Assembly: GCA_024760905.1 (NCBI GenBank)
Contig: CM045735.1
Span: 27,729,249-27,793,248, forward strand
Length of the DNA stretch: 64,000 nt
Origin: Plotosus lineatus
Lineage: Eukaryota; Chordata; Actinopteri; Siluriformes; Plotosidae
Direction of reading: 5' to 3'
The position numbers and the translations under genes were made by a program. Under the pieces are notes generated by a model. It saw only the letters and a list, made by a program, of their open reading frames with translations. It made no database searches and was not told the DNA's origin. The stretch's first letter is position 1, and the number at the start of each line of letters is the position of its first letter. Of this stretch, positions 54,480 through 64,000 are shown piece by piece.

Positions 54480-54727
54480 CATCAAGCCGGTGCTTATCCC
54501 CGGTTTCCATAGCATGAAGCGATCAGGAGTTCAACTCCTCCTGGATGGGATGCTAGACCATCACAGATTACCTTCCCAGTATATTTTACTGGTAGCCATT
54601 TATAATGCTGGGTGAACAGAGGCACACTTATGGTTGAGACCTTGCCCAGGGGTCTTAGCACAGTGAGTGTCTTGGTGGGATTTGAACTCACAACCTCCAG
54701 ATCATGAGCGCATCACCCTAACCACTT
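54480..54727 (-). mobile_element. tRNA-derived SINE of a further family
   Basis: On the minus strand it starts GTGGTTAGGGTGATGCGCTC, then GGTTGTGAGTTCAAATCCC (B-box-like), and continues for about 190 bp to a region near the TG tract. No target duplication is clear. It abuts a type A/B SINE piece at 54728. Confidence 0.65.
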
Positions 54728-54921
54728 TAGCAAGGGGCAGAAACACACTGACAGCTATGCAGCCTACTCTTTACGAAAGTAAGCAATGGTTCTTTTACAT
54801 GCCTCTCACCATTGACAGTGAGAGACATGGCCAGCTTTTGATAACCCAGATAGCTGCACTGGGGGGACAGTGACAACCTTGCGGAGAGTGGGTCTCAAAC
54901 CCCCAACCTTAGGATCAGCAT
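54728..54921 (-). mobile_element. SINE head and body, tail lost
   Basis: On the minus strand it reads from a partial tRNA-like head (CTGATCCTAAGGTTGGGGGT) through AGGTTGTCACTGTCCCCCCA and the shared body to CAGTGTGTTTCTGCCCCTTG. The CCCTTG(C) end points to the RTE-tailed type, but the tail itself is absent. Confidence 0.78.
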
Positions 54922-55543
54922 ATGTTGTCTAATTTGTTGTGCAACGCTCACTGCTGGTTCGTGAACTCACATAAAGCATGAATAAAAAGCTAGTGGTTTG
55001 ACAACAAAACAAGCAAACAAAATACGACAGAAGATTTGCATTTTTTGCCAAACATCTGAAAACCAACCGCAAATTACTGGCAATTCAGTCACCCTTTGTC
55101 ACACGGTTTACAATATACTTATTTAAGCCACAGAATCTTCACTTGCATATGAGGTCACAAAACATCTCATCATCAAAAAAAAAATTATTAAAAATAATGA
55201 AATAAATAAATAAATAAAATGCACACTGGTTGATTTTCTGTCGCAGCTCTAGTGTGAGCACTACGTTTGTCATACATCGCTTCAGTGTGACAGACTTCGC
55301 TCACTTGAATACTGAATTCTGATTGGTCACTCACAGCATTCAGTTTCTTTAGAACTGCATGGAACACATCAAAAGTCAGTTTAAAATTAAAATTTTAGAT
55401 TTCAGTAAATATTTTGTCAATTTTGAGTTTTTCATAAACCAACTGCTCATTAGTACAAAATATACTGCTATGTGATAGGATCCAGATCAGTCTGTTAAGG
55501 TTTATTTGGCCCCCTTTACAGAACACAGTCTATAAATACCATG
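54922..55543. other. Unassigned AT-rich DNA within the Tigger-like element
   Basis: I see no gene here. An (AAAT)n-like run lies near 55195-55215. Confidence 0.4.
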
Positions 55544-55662
55544 TACAGGTCCTTCTCAAAAACTTAGCATATTGTGATAAAGTTCATTATTTTCTGTACT
55601 GATAAAAATTAAACTTTCATATATTTTAGATTCATTGCACACCAACTGAAATATTTCAGGTC
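55544..55662. mobile_element. Tc1-like terminal repeat fragment
   Basis: ACAGGTCCTTCTCAAAAACT and TAGCATATTGTGATAAAGTT are the start of an inverted terminal repeat I know from fish Tc1-like elements. It is broken off by the RTE tail at about 55665 and has no partner end nearby. Confidence 0.6.
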
Positions 55663-56019
55663 TTTTCTTCTTCTTTTTTTTTTTTTTTCTTTTTCTTTCG
55701 GCTGTTCCCTTCAGGGGTCGCCACAGCAAATGATCTGCCTCCATCTCACCCTATCCTCTGCATCTTCTACTCTTACTCCAACGACCTTCATGTCCGCCTT
55801 CACCACATCCATAAATCTTCTCTTTGGTCTTCCTCTGGGCCTTCTGCCTGGTAGTTCCAACCTCAACATCCTACTACCAATATACTCACTAGCCCTCCTC
55901 TGTACATGTCCAAACCATCTCAATCTAGCCTCTCTGACTTTGTCTCCAAAACATCTAATATGTGCTGTCCCTCTGATGTACTCGTTTCTGATCCTATCAA
56001 AATTGGTGTACTTTTATCA
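55663..56019 (-). mobile_element. RTE-like LINE, 3' end only
   Basis: This is a strongly 5'-truncated copy of about 350 bp. On the minus strand it has the EYIRGTAHI region, RWFGHVQRR, ELPGRRPRGRPKRRFM and the ICCGDP end, then the RTE 3' terminus and a long A/GA tail. Truncation lies at about 56000. Confidence 0.9.
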
Positions 56020-56304
56020 TTTTTAAAGGATTTATGGGGTAGTCTTGGGAGACTTGGAACGAATCAGGCGTTTTACATGTAAAATGCGCCCCCTATTTAC
56101 GAAACTCCCGCGTTACGAAAAAGGCGCTGGGACAGATTAACTTCGTAAGTAGGGGGCCGACTGTATATATGATATAAACAACATGGAATCTCATGCCAAC
56201 AACACGCACAGTTTTTCATCAGCAGACGATTCATCTATTACTCTCAGAAGACGAATTAAATATTATAGTTCAACCAAAAACATTCTCAAATACTAGTATA
56301 TTTC

Positions 56305-56689
56305 AAACTACATCTGCAAGTCTGTCTATCTTCCTTTCGGCTTTTTCCCTTTACTCGGGAGTCGCCACAGCGAATCATTTGATTCGCACGTTTGATTTGG
56401 CAGAGGTTTTTACGTCGGATGCCCTTCCTGTCACAACCCTTTTAGCAAGGGACAGAAACACGCTGATGACTTTGGAGCCTACTCTTTACGAATGTCAGCA
56501 ATGGTTCTTTTACATGCCTCTCACCATAGACAGTGAGAGACATGGCCCGCCTTTGATAACCCAGTTAGCTGCACTGGGGGGGGCAGTGACAACCTTGCAG
56601 AGAGTGGGACTCGAACCCCCAACCTTTGGCTCAGCGATCCAGCGCCCTATACCACTAGACCACCACTGCCCCTAAACTACATCTGCAAG
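56305..56689 (-). mobile_element. Full-length SINE with RTE-derived tail, 16-bp TSD
   Basis: The body at 56321-56673 is flanked by AAACTACATCTGCAAG (56305-56320 and 56674-56689). On the minus strand it has the GGGGCAGTGGTGGTCTAGTG start, B-box-like GGTTCGAGTCC, the shared body, then CCCTTGCTAAAAGGGTTGTG, the RTE leader block ACAGGAAGGGCATCCGACGT and the RTE end GCTGTGGCGACTCCCGAGTA ... AAAGCCGAAAGG. It lies in the right arm of the outer inverted-repeat element. Confidence 0.93.
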
Positions 56690-57474
56690 TACATGTGCTA
56701 AATAAATTTACAAATTGAGCTAAAGTTATTTATTTATTCAAAGGCACAAACAAATATTAATACATATTTACAGCACAAAAACATACTATTAATTTTATAA
56801 AAGTACTGATCATTAGGCTGCAGATACAGGCTGGATGGCTTATGATTATTTTAGCCATTCATTCTCTGTGCGTCCATGTTTGTGTTCTAACACATGTGCA
56901 GGAACCGAAAGCGGTACTAAGAAACTGTGCTTTATTCTCACACTTGCACTTTGATTGACAGTGTTTAGCTATTGTTTCTTACTGATATTATGTTTGTTGA
57001 TTGGTCAGCTCGGGCTTGCACATGCGCAGTGCCCATTACACGTTAACTTCCGGTTGACTTCCTGACTTTAGTCATGTGGAACTTGTCTCCGACTTTCTCG
57101 TCAATAACAGTCATTAAGTTTAGTTATAAGATAATTTTTTGTCCTGCGGAACTCAACTCCTGCTGTGGGGGAGGGGGTGGTGCAAGTGCACCCTGTGCAC
57201 CCCCCCAGCCTACGCCCTTGCTTCAAATGGTGATTGGTCTGCTATTTGCGGTGCAAATGTGGTTAAAAACAGTTGCGACACAGAACCATATAAAATATTA
57301 ACTTTTTAAAATATTGATTTATTCATTTATTTATTTGTTTGTTTATTTATTTATTTATTTATTGATTCATTTACTTTTTAAAATAAGAGATTGGCAAACT
57401 CAAAGCACCAGTTCATATGCTGGTTCTTTACATATTTAGATATACATCATTATCATTATCATCATCTTACGCTT
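56690..57474. other. Right arm of the outer TIR element and flank
   Basis: The element's terminal repeat ends at 57220. Beyond it lies AT-rich DNA with a (TTTA)n-like run at about 57313-57365. I see no gene. Confidence 0.45.
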
Positions 57475-59932
57475 AATCGGGTTTCCAATCATCTGCCTCC
57501 ATATCACCCTATCCTTTGCATCTTCTTCTCTTACACCAACGACCTTCATGTCCTCCTTCACCACATCCATGAATCTTCTCTTTGGTCTTCCTCTAGTCCT
57601 TCTGCCTGGTAGTTCCAACCTCAGCATCAAACGACCAATATATTCACTCTCCCTCCTCTGTACATGTCCAAACCATCTCAATCTAGCCTCTCTGACTTTG
57701 TCTCCAAAACCTCTTACATGTGCTGTCCCTCTGATGTACTCATTCCTGATCATATCCATTCTCGTTACTCCCAGAAAGAACCTCAACATTTTCATCTCTG
57801 CTACTTCCTGCTCTGCCTCCTGTCTTTTCCCCAGGGCCACTGTTTCTAAACCATACAACATCGCTGGCCTCAACACCGTCTTGTACACTTTTCCTTTCAT
57901 TCTTGCCGATACCTTCCTATCAAACATCACACCGGACACTTTTCTCCAACCATTCCAACCTGCCTGCACACGCTTCTTCACCTCTTTTCCACACTTTCCA
58001 GAGCAATGGAAAGTTCCTCTTGGGTCCTTCTCGTTCACACACATTTATTCTGTCTTAGTGAGGATAGCCTTCATTCCTCTCCTTTCCAGGGCATACCTCC
58101 ACCTCGCTAGATTTTCCTCCACTTGTTCTCTGCTCTCACTACAGATCACAATGCCGTCTGCAAACATCATAGTCCATGGGGAATCTTGTCTAACCTCATC
58201 TGTCAGCCTGTCCATCACCACAGCAAACAAGAAGGTGCTCAGGGCTGATCCTTGATGCAGTTCCACCTCCAACTTGAATTCTTCTGTCATGTCGACAGCA
58301 TACCTCATCACTGTCTTACATCTCTCCTACATGTCCTGCACCACTCTAACATACTTCTCTGCCACTCCAGACTTCCTCATGCAATACCACAGTTCCTGAT
58401 ACCCTGCCATATGCTTTCTCCAGATCCACAAAGGCACAATGCAGCTCCTTCTGACCTTCTCTGTACTTCTCTATTAACATCCTCAAAGCAAACACTGCAT
58501 CTGTGGTGCTCTTTCTTGGCATGAAACCAAACTGTTGTTCACAAATTCTGACCTTTGCCCTTAGTCTAGCTTCCACTATTCTTTCTCATAACTTCATCGT
58601 ATGGCTCATCAACTTTATCCCTCTCTAGTTGCCACAACTCTGCCGTCTCCCTTGTTCTTACATATGGACACCATCACACTCCTCCTCCATTCCTCCGGCA
58701 TCCTTTCACTCTCCAAGACCTTGTTGAATGTTTTTGTCAGAAAATCTACTGTTATCTCTCCTTGACACTTCCATACCTCCACCAGTATGTCATCTGGATC
58801 AACTGCCTTTCCACTCTTCATCCTCTTCAATGCCCTGCTCACCTCACCCTTACTAATCTTTGCTACTTCCTGGTCCTCAATGGTCACATATTCTACTCTT
58901 TTTTCTCTCATTTTCCTCATTCATCAGCTCTTCAAAGTACTCTTTCCATCTTCCCAGAACATTTCTGTCATCAGTCAACACATTTCCCACTCTGTCCTTA
59001 ATCACTTTAACTTGCTGCATGTCCTTTCCATCTCTATTCCTCTGCTGTGCCAACCTGTATAAATCATTTTCTCCCTCCTTTCTGTCCAACCTAGTATTCA
59101 AGTCATCATACGCACTCTGTTTGGCCTTTGACACCGCTACCTTTGCCTTACGCTGTGTCTCCCTGTACTCCTGTTTACTCTCTTCACTCCTCTCAATGTC
59201 CCACTTCTTCTTAGCTAACCTCTTCCTTTGTACACACTCCTGCACATTCTCATTCCAGCAAGTTTCCTTATCTACTTTCCTTCGAGATGACACACCAAGT
59301 ACTCTCCTACCTGTCTCCCTGATCACATTAGCTGGATTTGTCCAGTCATCTGGAAGCACTTCCAAAGCCTATTTCAACTCCTCCTTGAAGACAACACAAC
59401 ACTCTTCCTTTTTCAGCTTCCACCACTTTGTCTTCTGCTCTGCCTTTGCCTTCTTGACCTTCCTTACCATCAGTGTCACCCTGCACACCACCATCCTATG
59501 CTGTTTAGCAACACTCTCACCCACTACTACTTTGCAGTCACTGACTTCCTTCAAATTACATCGCCTACACAAGATGTAGTCTACTTGTGTGCTCCTACCT
59601 CCGCTTTTATACGTCACCCTATGTTCCTCTCTCTTCTGGAAGAAAGTCTTCACCACAGCCATATCCATCCTTTTTGCAAAATCGATCAACATCTGTCCTT
59701 CTGTGTTCTTGTCCTGGATACCAAACCTGCCCATCACTTCCTCATCCCCTCTGTTTCCTGCACCAACATGTCAATTGAAGTCTGCCCCAATGACTACTCT
59801 TTCACCTCTGGGGGGGGTACTCTGCATCACTTCATCTAACTCACTTCATAATCTCTCCTTCTCTTCTAGTTTACATCCTGCCTGTGGGGCATAAGCACTA
59901 ACAACATTGAACATCACGCCTTTAATTTCTAA
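57475..59932 (-). mobile_element. RTE-like LINE, 5' truncated (copy 5)
   Basis: On the minus strand this copy starts inside the endonuclease near 59932 and reaches the C-terminus at about 57475. The normal 3' terminus is replaced by ATGATGATGATAATG-like sequence. Frames: 59737-59369 (EN end, VDYILCRRCN, linker), 59365-58877, 58920-58615, 58576-58346, 58311-58045 and 58044-57436. A one-base deletion after CKNKGDG and substitutions such as KCQGEITVDF are shared with copy 6. A two-base deletion breaks the EN/RT junction. The GANF/GADFNGH region, MFADGIVIC (Asp to Gly) and YGRV also show decay. Confidence 0.92.
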
Positions 59933-60002
59933 TTGGGCACCAGTCTCCCCACAACCCTAAATAGGATTAAGCGGTTCAGAAAATTAATGAATGATGAATG
60001 AA
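59933..60002 (+). mobile_element. Type B SINE tail scrap
   Basis: GGGCACCAGTCTCCCCACAA ... GGATTAAGCGGTTCAGAAAA with a GAATGAT-like end matches the type B SINE tail. It is directly joined to the RTE copy without the SINE body. Confidence 0.75.
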
Positions 60003-60069
60003 TACCTTACCAGTCAAGTGCAAAAACAGATGTGCATAGCTTATGTCAGCCATCTGGGCCGACTGCTAC

Positions 60070-61382
60070 CAGTAAATATGCAGTCTTGGTACTCTCTGTT
60101 TATGGATGGGTGGCCGACATCACAACTGGCTCAATCCACCTGATAGGTTCCCGTCAGGGTGGGTAGACACCCAGTAGAACCAAAATCAATATGTATAAAG
60201 GTAACATGAGCTCCCTGAGAGCCAACAGCCATCTACCAAACTGCAATTCTCTGGTGCCTCCGTCGTCTCGATTCAGTCTTATCATGGGATCACAGTACTG
60301 GTGTACCAAAGTCATCTCAGACTGTGCACCTGAGATCGTAAAACAGCTTGCACACACAGTTTTTGTATATACAGTAATGGTTAGTTCTTCGGTTATGGAG
60401 AATAATGATACCATGCTCATTGCAAGCAATGGGCTGACATCTTTTTTTTTTCAGCGGTGAAATATGGGTGAAGTCCAAAAAAATCAGCAATTAAATTTGC
60501 AACTTTGAATGTACAACTTGGACCTGAGCGATGCACTCCTTTGATTGGATACAAACTGATTAAACTCGACATTGATGTTGCAGCTCTTCAAGAAACTAGG
60601 CTTCCCGAAGAGAGAAGATAAAGGAAGCCTAATGTGGTAACAACATTTTTTTGGAAGAGTTTATATAAAACTGAAAGGCGCATTCATGAAGTAGGAATTG
60701 CAATCAAAACATTGTTACTTGAACATCTACAAAAATTATCAACTGGTGTGAGTAAGCGCTTCATGACAGTTAGTCCAAAATGACAGTCCAAAATGATGAC
60801 GACTTAACAATTGTATGTGGATATGTGCCCACTCTAGAAGCAATTAAGATTGTGAAGGGAAATTTCCCTTGATCAAGTAATCAGCTAAACAGCAAAGAAA
60901 TATTGACTCCTTGTACTCAGTGATTTAAATGCCCACACTGGCTAAGAGCATTCAATATGGGCACCAACTGGACACAGTAAAATTGCGAGAAGGAATGCTA
61001 ATGGTCAAATGCTGCATACCAAATGTACAGAGCACAAACTTCTTATTGGAAGGAACTTAAAAGAGATTTGACAGCTGTCGAACTGTCCACCAGGTTGTAA
61101 AGTGAGTTTTTAATCAAAGTGAAAAAGAACAAGGCTGCAAGTTAAAACCAAGGCTTTAAATGCCAGCTCCTTACAATATCCTACTGTTCTGAAAAATGTC
61201 AAGATGCTGCTGACTGATAGCTTACCCCAACTTCCAGAACGTGAGCCTGAAATGGATACTTGGAATAACATGAAGACTGTATCCTTGAATAGTATGCAAA
61301 GGCTGTTGACTCAAAAGAAGTCTCACTGTGATTGGCTTGATAAGAATTCTACTACAATTAAGACACTGGTTGAACATAGAAT
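60070..61382 (+). pseudogene. LINE endonuclease and linker relic
   Basis: The plus strand from about 60480 reads KFATLNVQLG, YKLIKLDIDVAALQETRLPE (catalytic Glu), YKTERRIHEVGIAIKTLL, GVSKRFM, LVLSDLNAHTG (catalytic Asp and Asn) and NANGQMLHTKCTEHKLLI. The linker near 61250 reads WNNMKTVSLNSMQRLLTQKK and WLDKNSTTIKTLVEHR. About 400 bp of leader precede it. It differs from the RTE, Rex1 and 45.7-kb families. Several stops. An RTE copy cuts it at 61383. Confidence 0.75.
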
Positions 61383-63951
61383 CTTCTTCTTTCTTCTTTT
61401 CCTTTCGGCTTTTCCCTTCAGGGGTCGCTACAGCAAATGATCTGCCTCCATCTCACCCTATCCTTTGCATCTTCTACTCTTACTCCAACTACCTTCATGT
61501 CGTCCTTCACCACATCCATAAATCTCTCTGGTCTTCCTCTGGGCCTTCTGCCTGGTAGTTACAACCTCAGTATCCCACTACCAATATACTCACTATCCCT
61601 CCTCTGCACATGTCCAAACCATCTCAAGCTAGCCTCTCTGACTTTGTCTCCAAAACATCTTACATGTGCTGTCCCTCTGATGTACTCATTCCTGATCCTA
61701 TCCATCCTGATTACTCCCAAAGAGAACCTCAATATTTTCATCTCTGCTACCTCCAGCTTTGCCTCCTGTCTTTTCCCCAGGGCCACTGTTTCTAAACAAC
61801 ATCACTGGCCTCATCACCATCTTGTACACTTTTCCCTTCATTCTTGCCAATACTCTCCTATGAAACATCACACCGGACACTTTTCTCCATCCATTCCAAC
61901 CTGCCTGCACACGCTTCTTCAACTCTTTTCCACACTTTCTATTGCTCTGGATTGTTGAGCCTAAGTACTTAAAATCCTCTACCTTCTTTATCGCTGCCCC
62001 CTGTAACCTCACCACTCCTCATGGGTCCTTCTCATTCATGCACATGTATTCTGTCTTATTGAGGCTAACCTTCATTCCTTCCTTTCCAGGGCATACCTCC
62101 ACCTCTCTAAGTTTTCCTGCACTTGTTCTCTGCTCTAACTGCCAATCACAATGTAATCCGCAAACATCATTGTCCGTGGGGATTCTTGTCTAACCTAGTC
62201 TGTCAGCCTGTCCATCACCATAGCAAACAAGAAGTGGCTCAGAGTTGACCCTTGATGCAGTCCCACCTCAACCTTGAACTCTTCTGTCACACCGACAGCA
62301 CACCTCACCACTATCTTACATCTCTCATACATGTCCTGCACCACTCTAACATACTTCTCTGCTACTCCAGGCTTCCTCAGAGAATACCACAGTTCTTTTC
62401 TCGGCACCCTGTCATATGCTTTCTCCAGATCCACAAAGGCACAATGCAGCTCCTTCTGACCTTCTCTGTACTTCTCTATTAACATCCTCAAAGCAAACAC
62501 TGCATCTGTGGTGCTCTTTCTTTGCATGAAACCAAACTGTTGTTCACAAATGCTGACCTCTGCCCTTAGTCTAGCTTCCACTATTCTTTCCCATAACTTC
62601 ATCGTATGGCTTATCAACTTTATTCCTCTGTAGTTGCCACAACTCTGCCGTCTCCCTTGTTCTTACATATGGACACCATCACACTCCTCCTCCATTCCTC
62701 CGGCATCCTCTCACTCTTCAAGACCTTGTTGAATGTTCTTGTCAGAAAATCTACTGTTATCTCTCCTTGACACTTCCATACCTCCACCAGTATGTCATCA
62801 AGACCAACTGCCTTTCCACTCTTCATCCTCTTCAATGCCCTGCTCACCTCACCCTTACTAATCTTTGCTACTTCCTGGTCCTCAATGGTCACCCCTTCTA
62901 CTCTTTTCTCTCTCTCATTTTCTTCCTTCATCAGCTCTTTAAAGTACTCTTTCCATCTTCCCAGAACACTTCTGTCATCAGTCAATACATTTCCCTCTCT
63001 GTCCTTAATCACTCTAACTTGTTGCACATCTTTCCCATCTCTATTTCTCTGCTCTGCCAACCTGTATAAATCATTTTCTCCCTCCTTACGGTCCAACCTA
63101 TCATACAAATAATCACACACCCTCTGTTTGGCCTTTGACACCTCTACCTTTGCCTTACGCTGTGTCTCCCTGTACTCCTGTTTACTCTCTTCGGTCCTCT
63201 CTATGTCCCACTTCTTCTTAGCTAACCTCCTCTTTTGTACACACTCCTGCAGTTCCTCATTCCACGACCAAGTCTCCTTATCTACTTTCTTTCCAGAGGA
63301 CACACCATGTACTCTCCTACCTGTCTCCCTGATCACATTTGCTGTGGTTGTCAAGTCATCTGGAAGCACTTCCTGACTACCCAAAGCCTGTTTCAACTCC
63401 TCCTTGAAGACAACACAACACTCTTCCTTTTTCAGCTTCCACCACTTTGTCTTCTGCTCTGCCTTTGCCTTCTTCACCTTCCTCACCATCAGCGTCATTC
63501 TGCACACCACCATCTTATGTTGTTTGGCAACACTCTCACCCACTACTACTTTGCAGTTGCTGACTTCCTTCAAATTACATCGCCTGTACAAGATGTAGTC
63601 TACCTGTTTGCTCCTATCTCCTCTTTCATAAGTCACCCTATGCTCCTGTTTCTTCTTGAAGAAAGTATTCACCACAGCCATTTCCATCCTTTTTGCAAAA
63701 TCGATCAACATCTGTCCTTCTGTGTTCCTGTCCTGGATACCAAACCTACCCATCACTTCCTTGTCCCCTCTGTTGCCTGCACCAATATGTCATTGAAGTC
63801 TGCACCAATGACCAGTCTTTCACCTCTGGGGGTACTCTGCACCACTTCATCTAACTCACTCCAGAATCTCTCCTCCTCTTCTAGTTTACATCCTGCCTGT
63901 GGGGCATAAGCACTAACAACACTGAACATCACGCCTTTAATTTCTAACTTG
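61383..63951 (-). mobile_element. RTE-like LINE, 5' truncated (copy 6)
   Basis: On the minus strand the copy starts inside the endonuclease at about 63951, within a few bases of the truncation point of copy 5. Its best frame (63756-62620, 378 codons) covers VDYILYRRCN, the linker and the early RT, with the EN/RT junction in frame. It ends in the shared one-base deletion after CKNKGDG. RT continues at 62617-62195 ([30 protein letters not shown]). The FADD region is damaged (about 62170). The C-terminus is at 62015-61559, and the 3' terminus with the GAA-type tail is intact. Confidence 0.92.
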
Positions 63952-64000
63952 TTGCTTTGAGGATGTTAATGGAGAAGTACAGAGAACGTCAGAAGGAGCT
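63952..64000 (+). pseudogene. RTE-like LINE fragment, RT region, continues past the window
   Basis: The last 49 bases read FALRMLMEKYRERQKEL in the plus strand, the RT block after QQFGFMPRKSTTDA. It lies head to head against copy 6 and runs off the end of the window. Confidence 0.85.

Noticed and set aside
61383..64000. Twin-priming inversion of one RTE copy
   Set aside because: The plus-strand RT piece at 63952-64000 repeats a region already present in the minus-strand copy, whereas twin priming inverts only the missing 5' part.

Overview
The window looks like gene-poor, transposon-saturated DNA of a vertebrate, most likely a fish. This is inferred from the repeat content: a young RTE-type LINE, Rex1-like and L2-like LINEs, fish-type tRNA-derived SINEs, Tc1, Tigger-like and hAT-like elements, and a decayed endogenous retrovirus. 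I found no host protein-coding gene, no functional tRNA or rRNA, and no prokaryotic feature. Nearly all readable protein sequence is endonuclease, reverse transcriptase, transposase or retroviral protein.

The dominant component is one RTE-like LINE family (EN, linker, RT, short 3' UTR ending in a GAA-rich tail). I count about twelve copies or fragments covering roughly 22-23 kb, about a third of the window. Two are full length with clear target-site duplications (14668-17835 plus, 22154-25307 minus). These two share a +1 frameshift that splits the coding region into a 508-codon EN-linker frame and a roughly 506-codon RT frame overlapping by 47 nt. The RT frame is open in the first copy and the EN frame is open in the second.

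Layout. 0-6.2 kb: AT-rich DNA, an RTE fragment, a nearly full-length RTE and a SINE. 6.87-9.76 kb: a Tc1 element with a SINE and a hAT element nested in it. 9.9-18.3 kb: a Rex1-like LINE split by other insertions, with an exact 440-bp piece present twice. 18.8-22.1 kb: a decayed Rex1-type RT and a zinc-finger LINE of the R2/NeSL/HERO kind. 22.2-29.9 kb: RTE copies, L2 fragments and hAT remnants. 31.4-38.8 kb: a SINE, then a gamma-like endogenous retrovirus on the minus strand with a tRNA-Trp-type primer-binding site, broken in every gene. 42-52.5 kb: relics of an unnamed multicopy protein family, several LINE endonucleases, an RTE split by a younger LINE with an open RT frame, and a second retroviral pol relic. 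52.85-57.22 kb: a terminal-inverted-repeat element containing a Tigger-like element, which itself holds microsatellites, SINEs and an RTE tail. 57.4-64 kb: two related RTE copies separated by a LINE endonuclease relic.

The most interesting system is the pairing of RTE and SINEs. One SINE type consists of a tRNA-like head, a shared body, a stretch of RTE 5' UTR and the RTE 3' tail. A sister SINE has the same head and body but a different tail, suggesting tail exchange between LINE partners. All functional statements rest on visible motifs and general knowledge of the families; no database search was possible.
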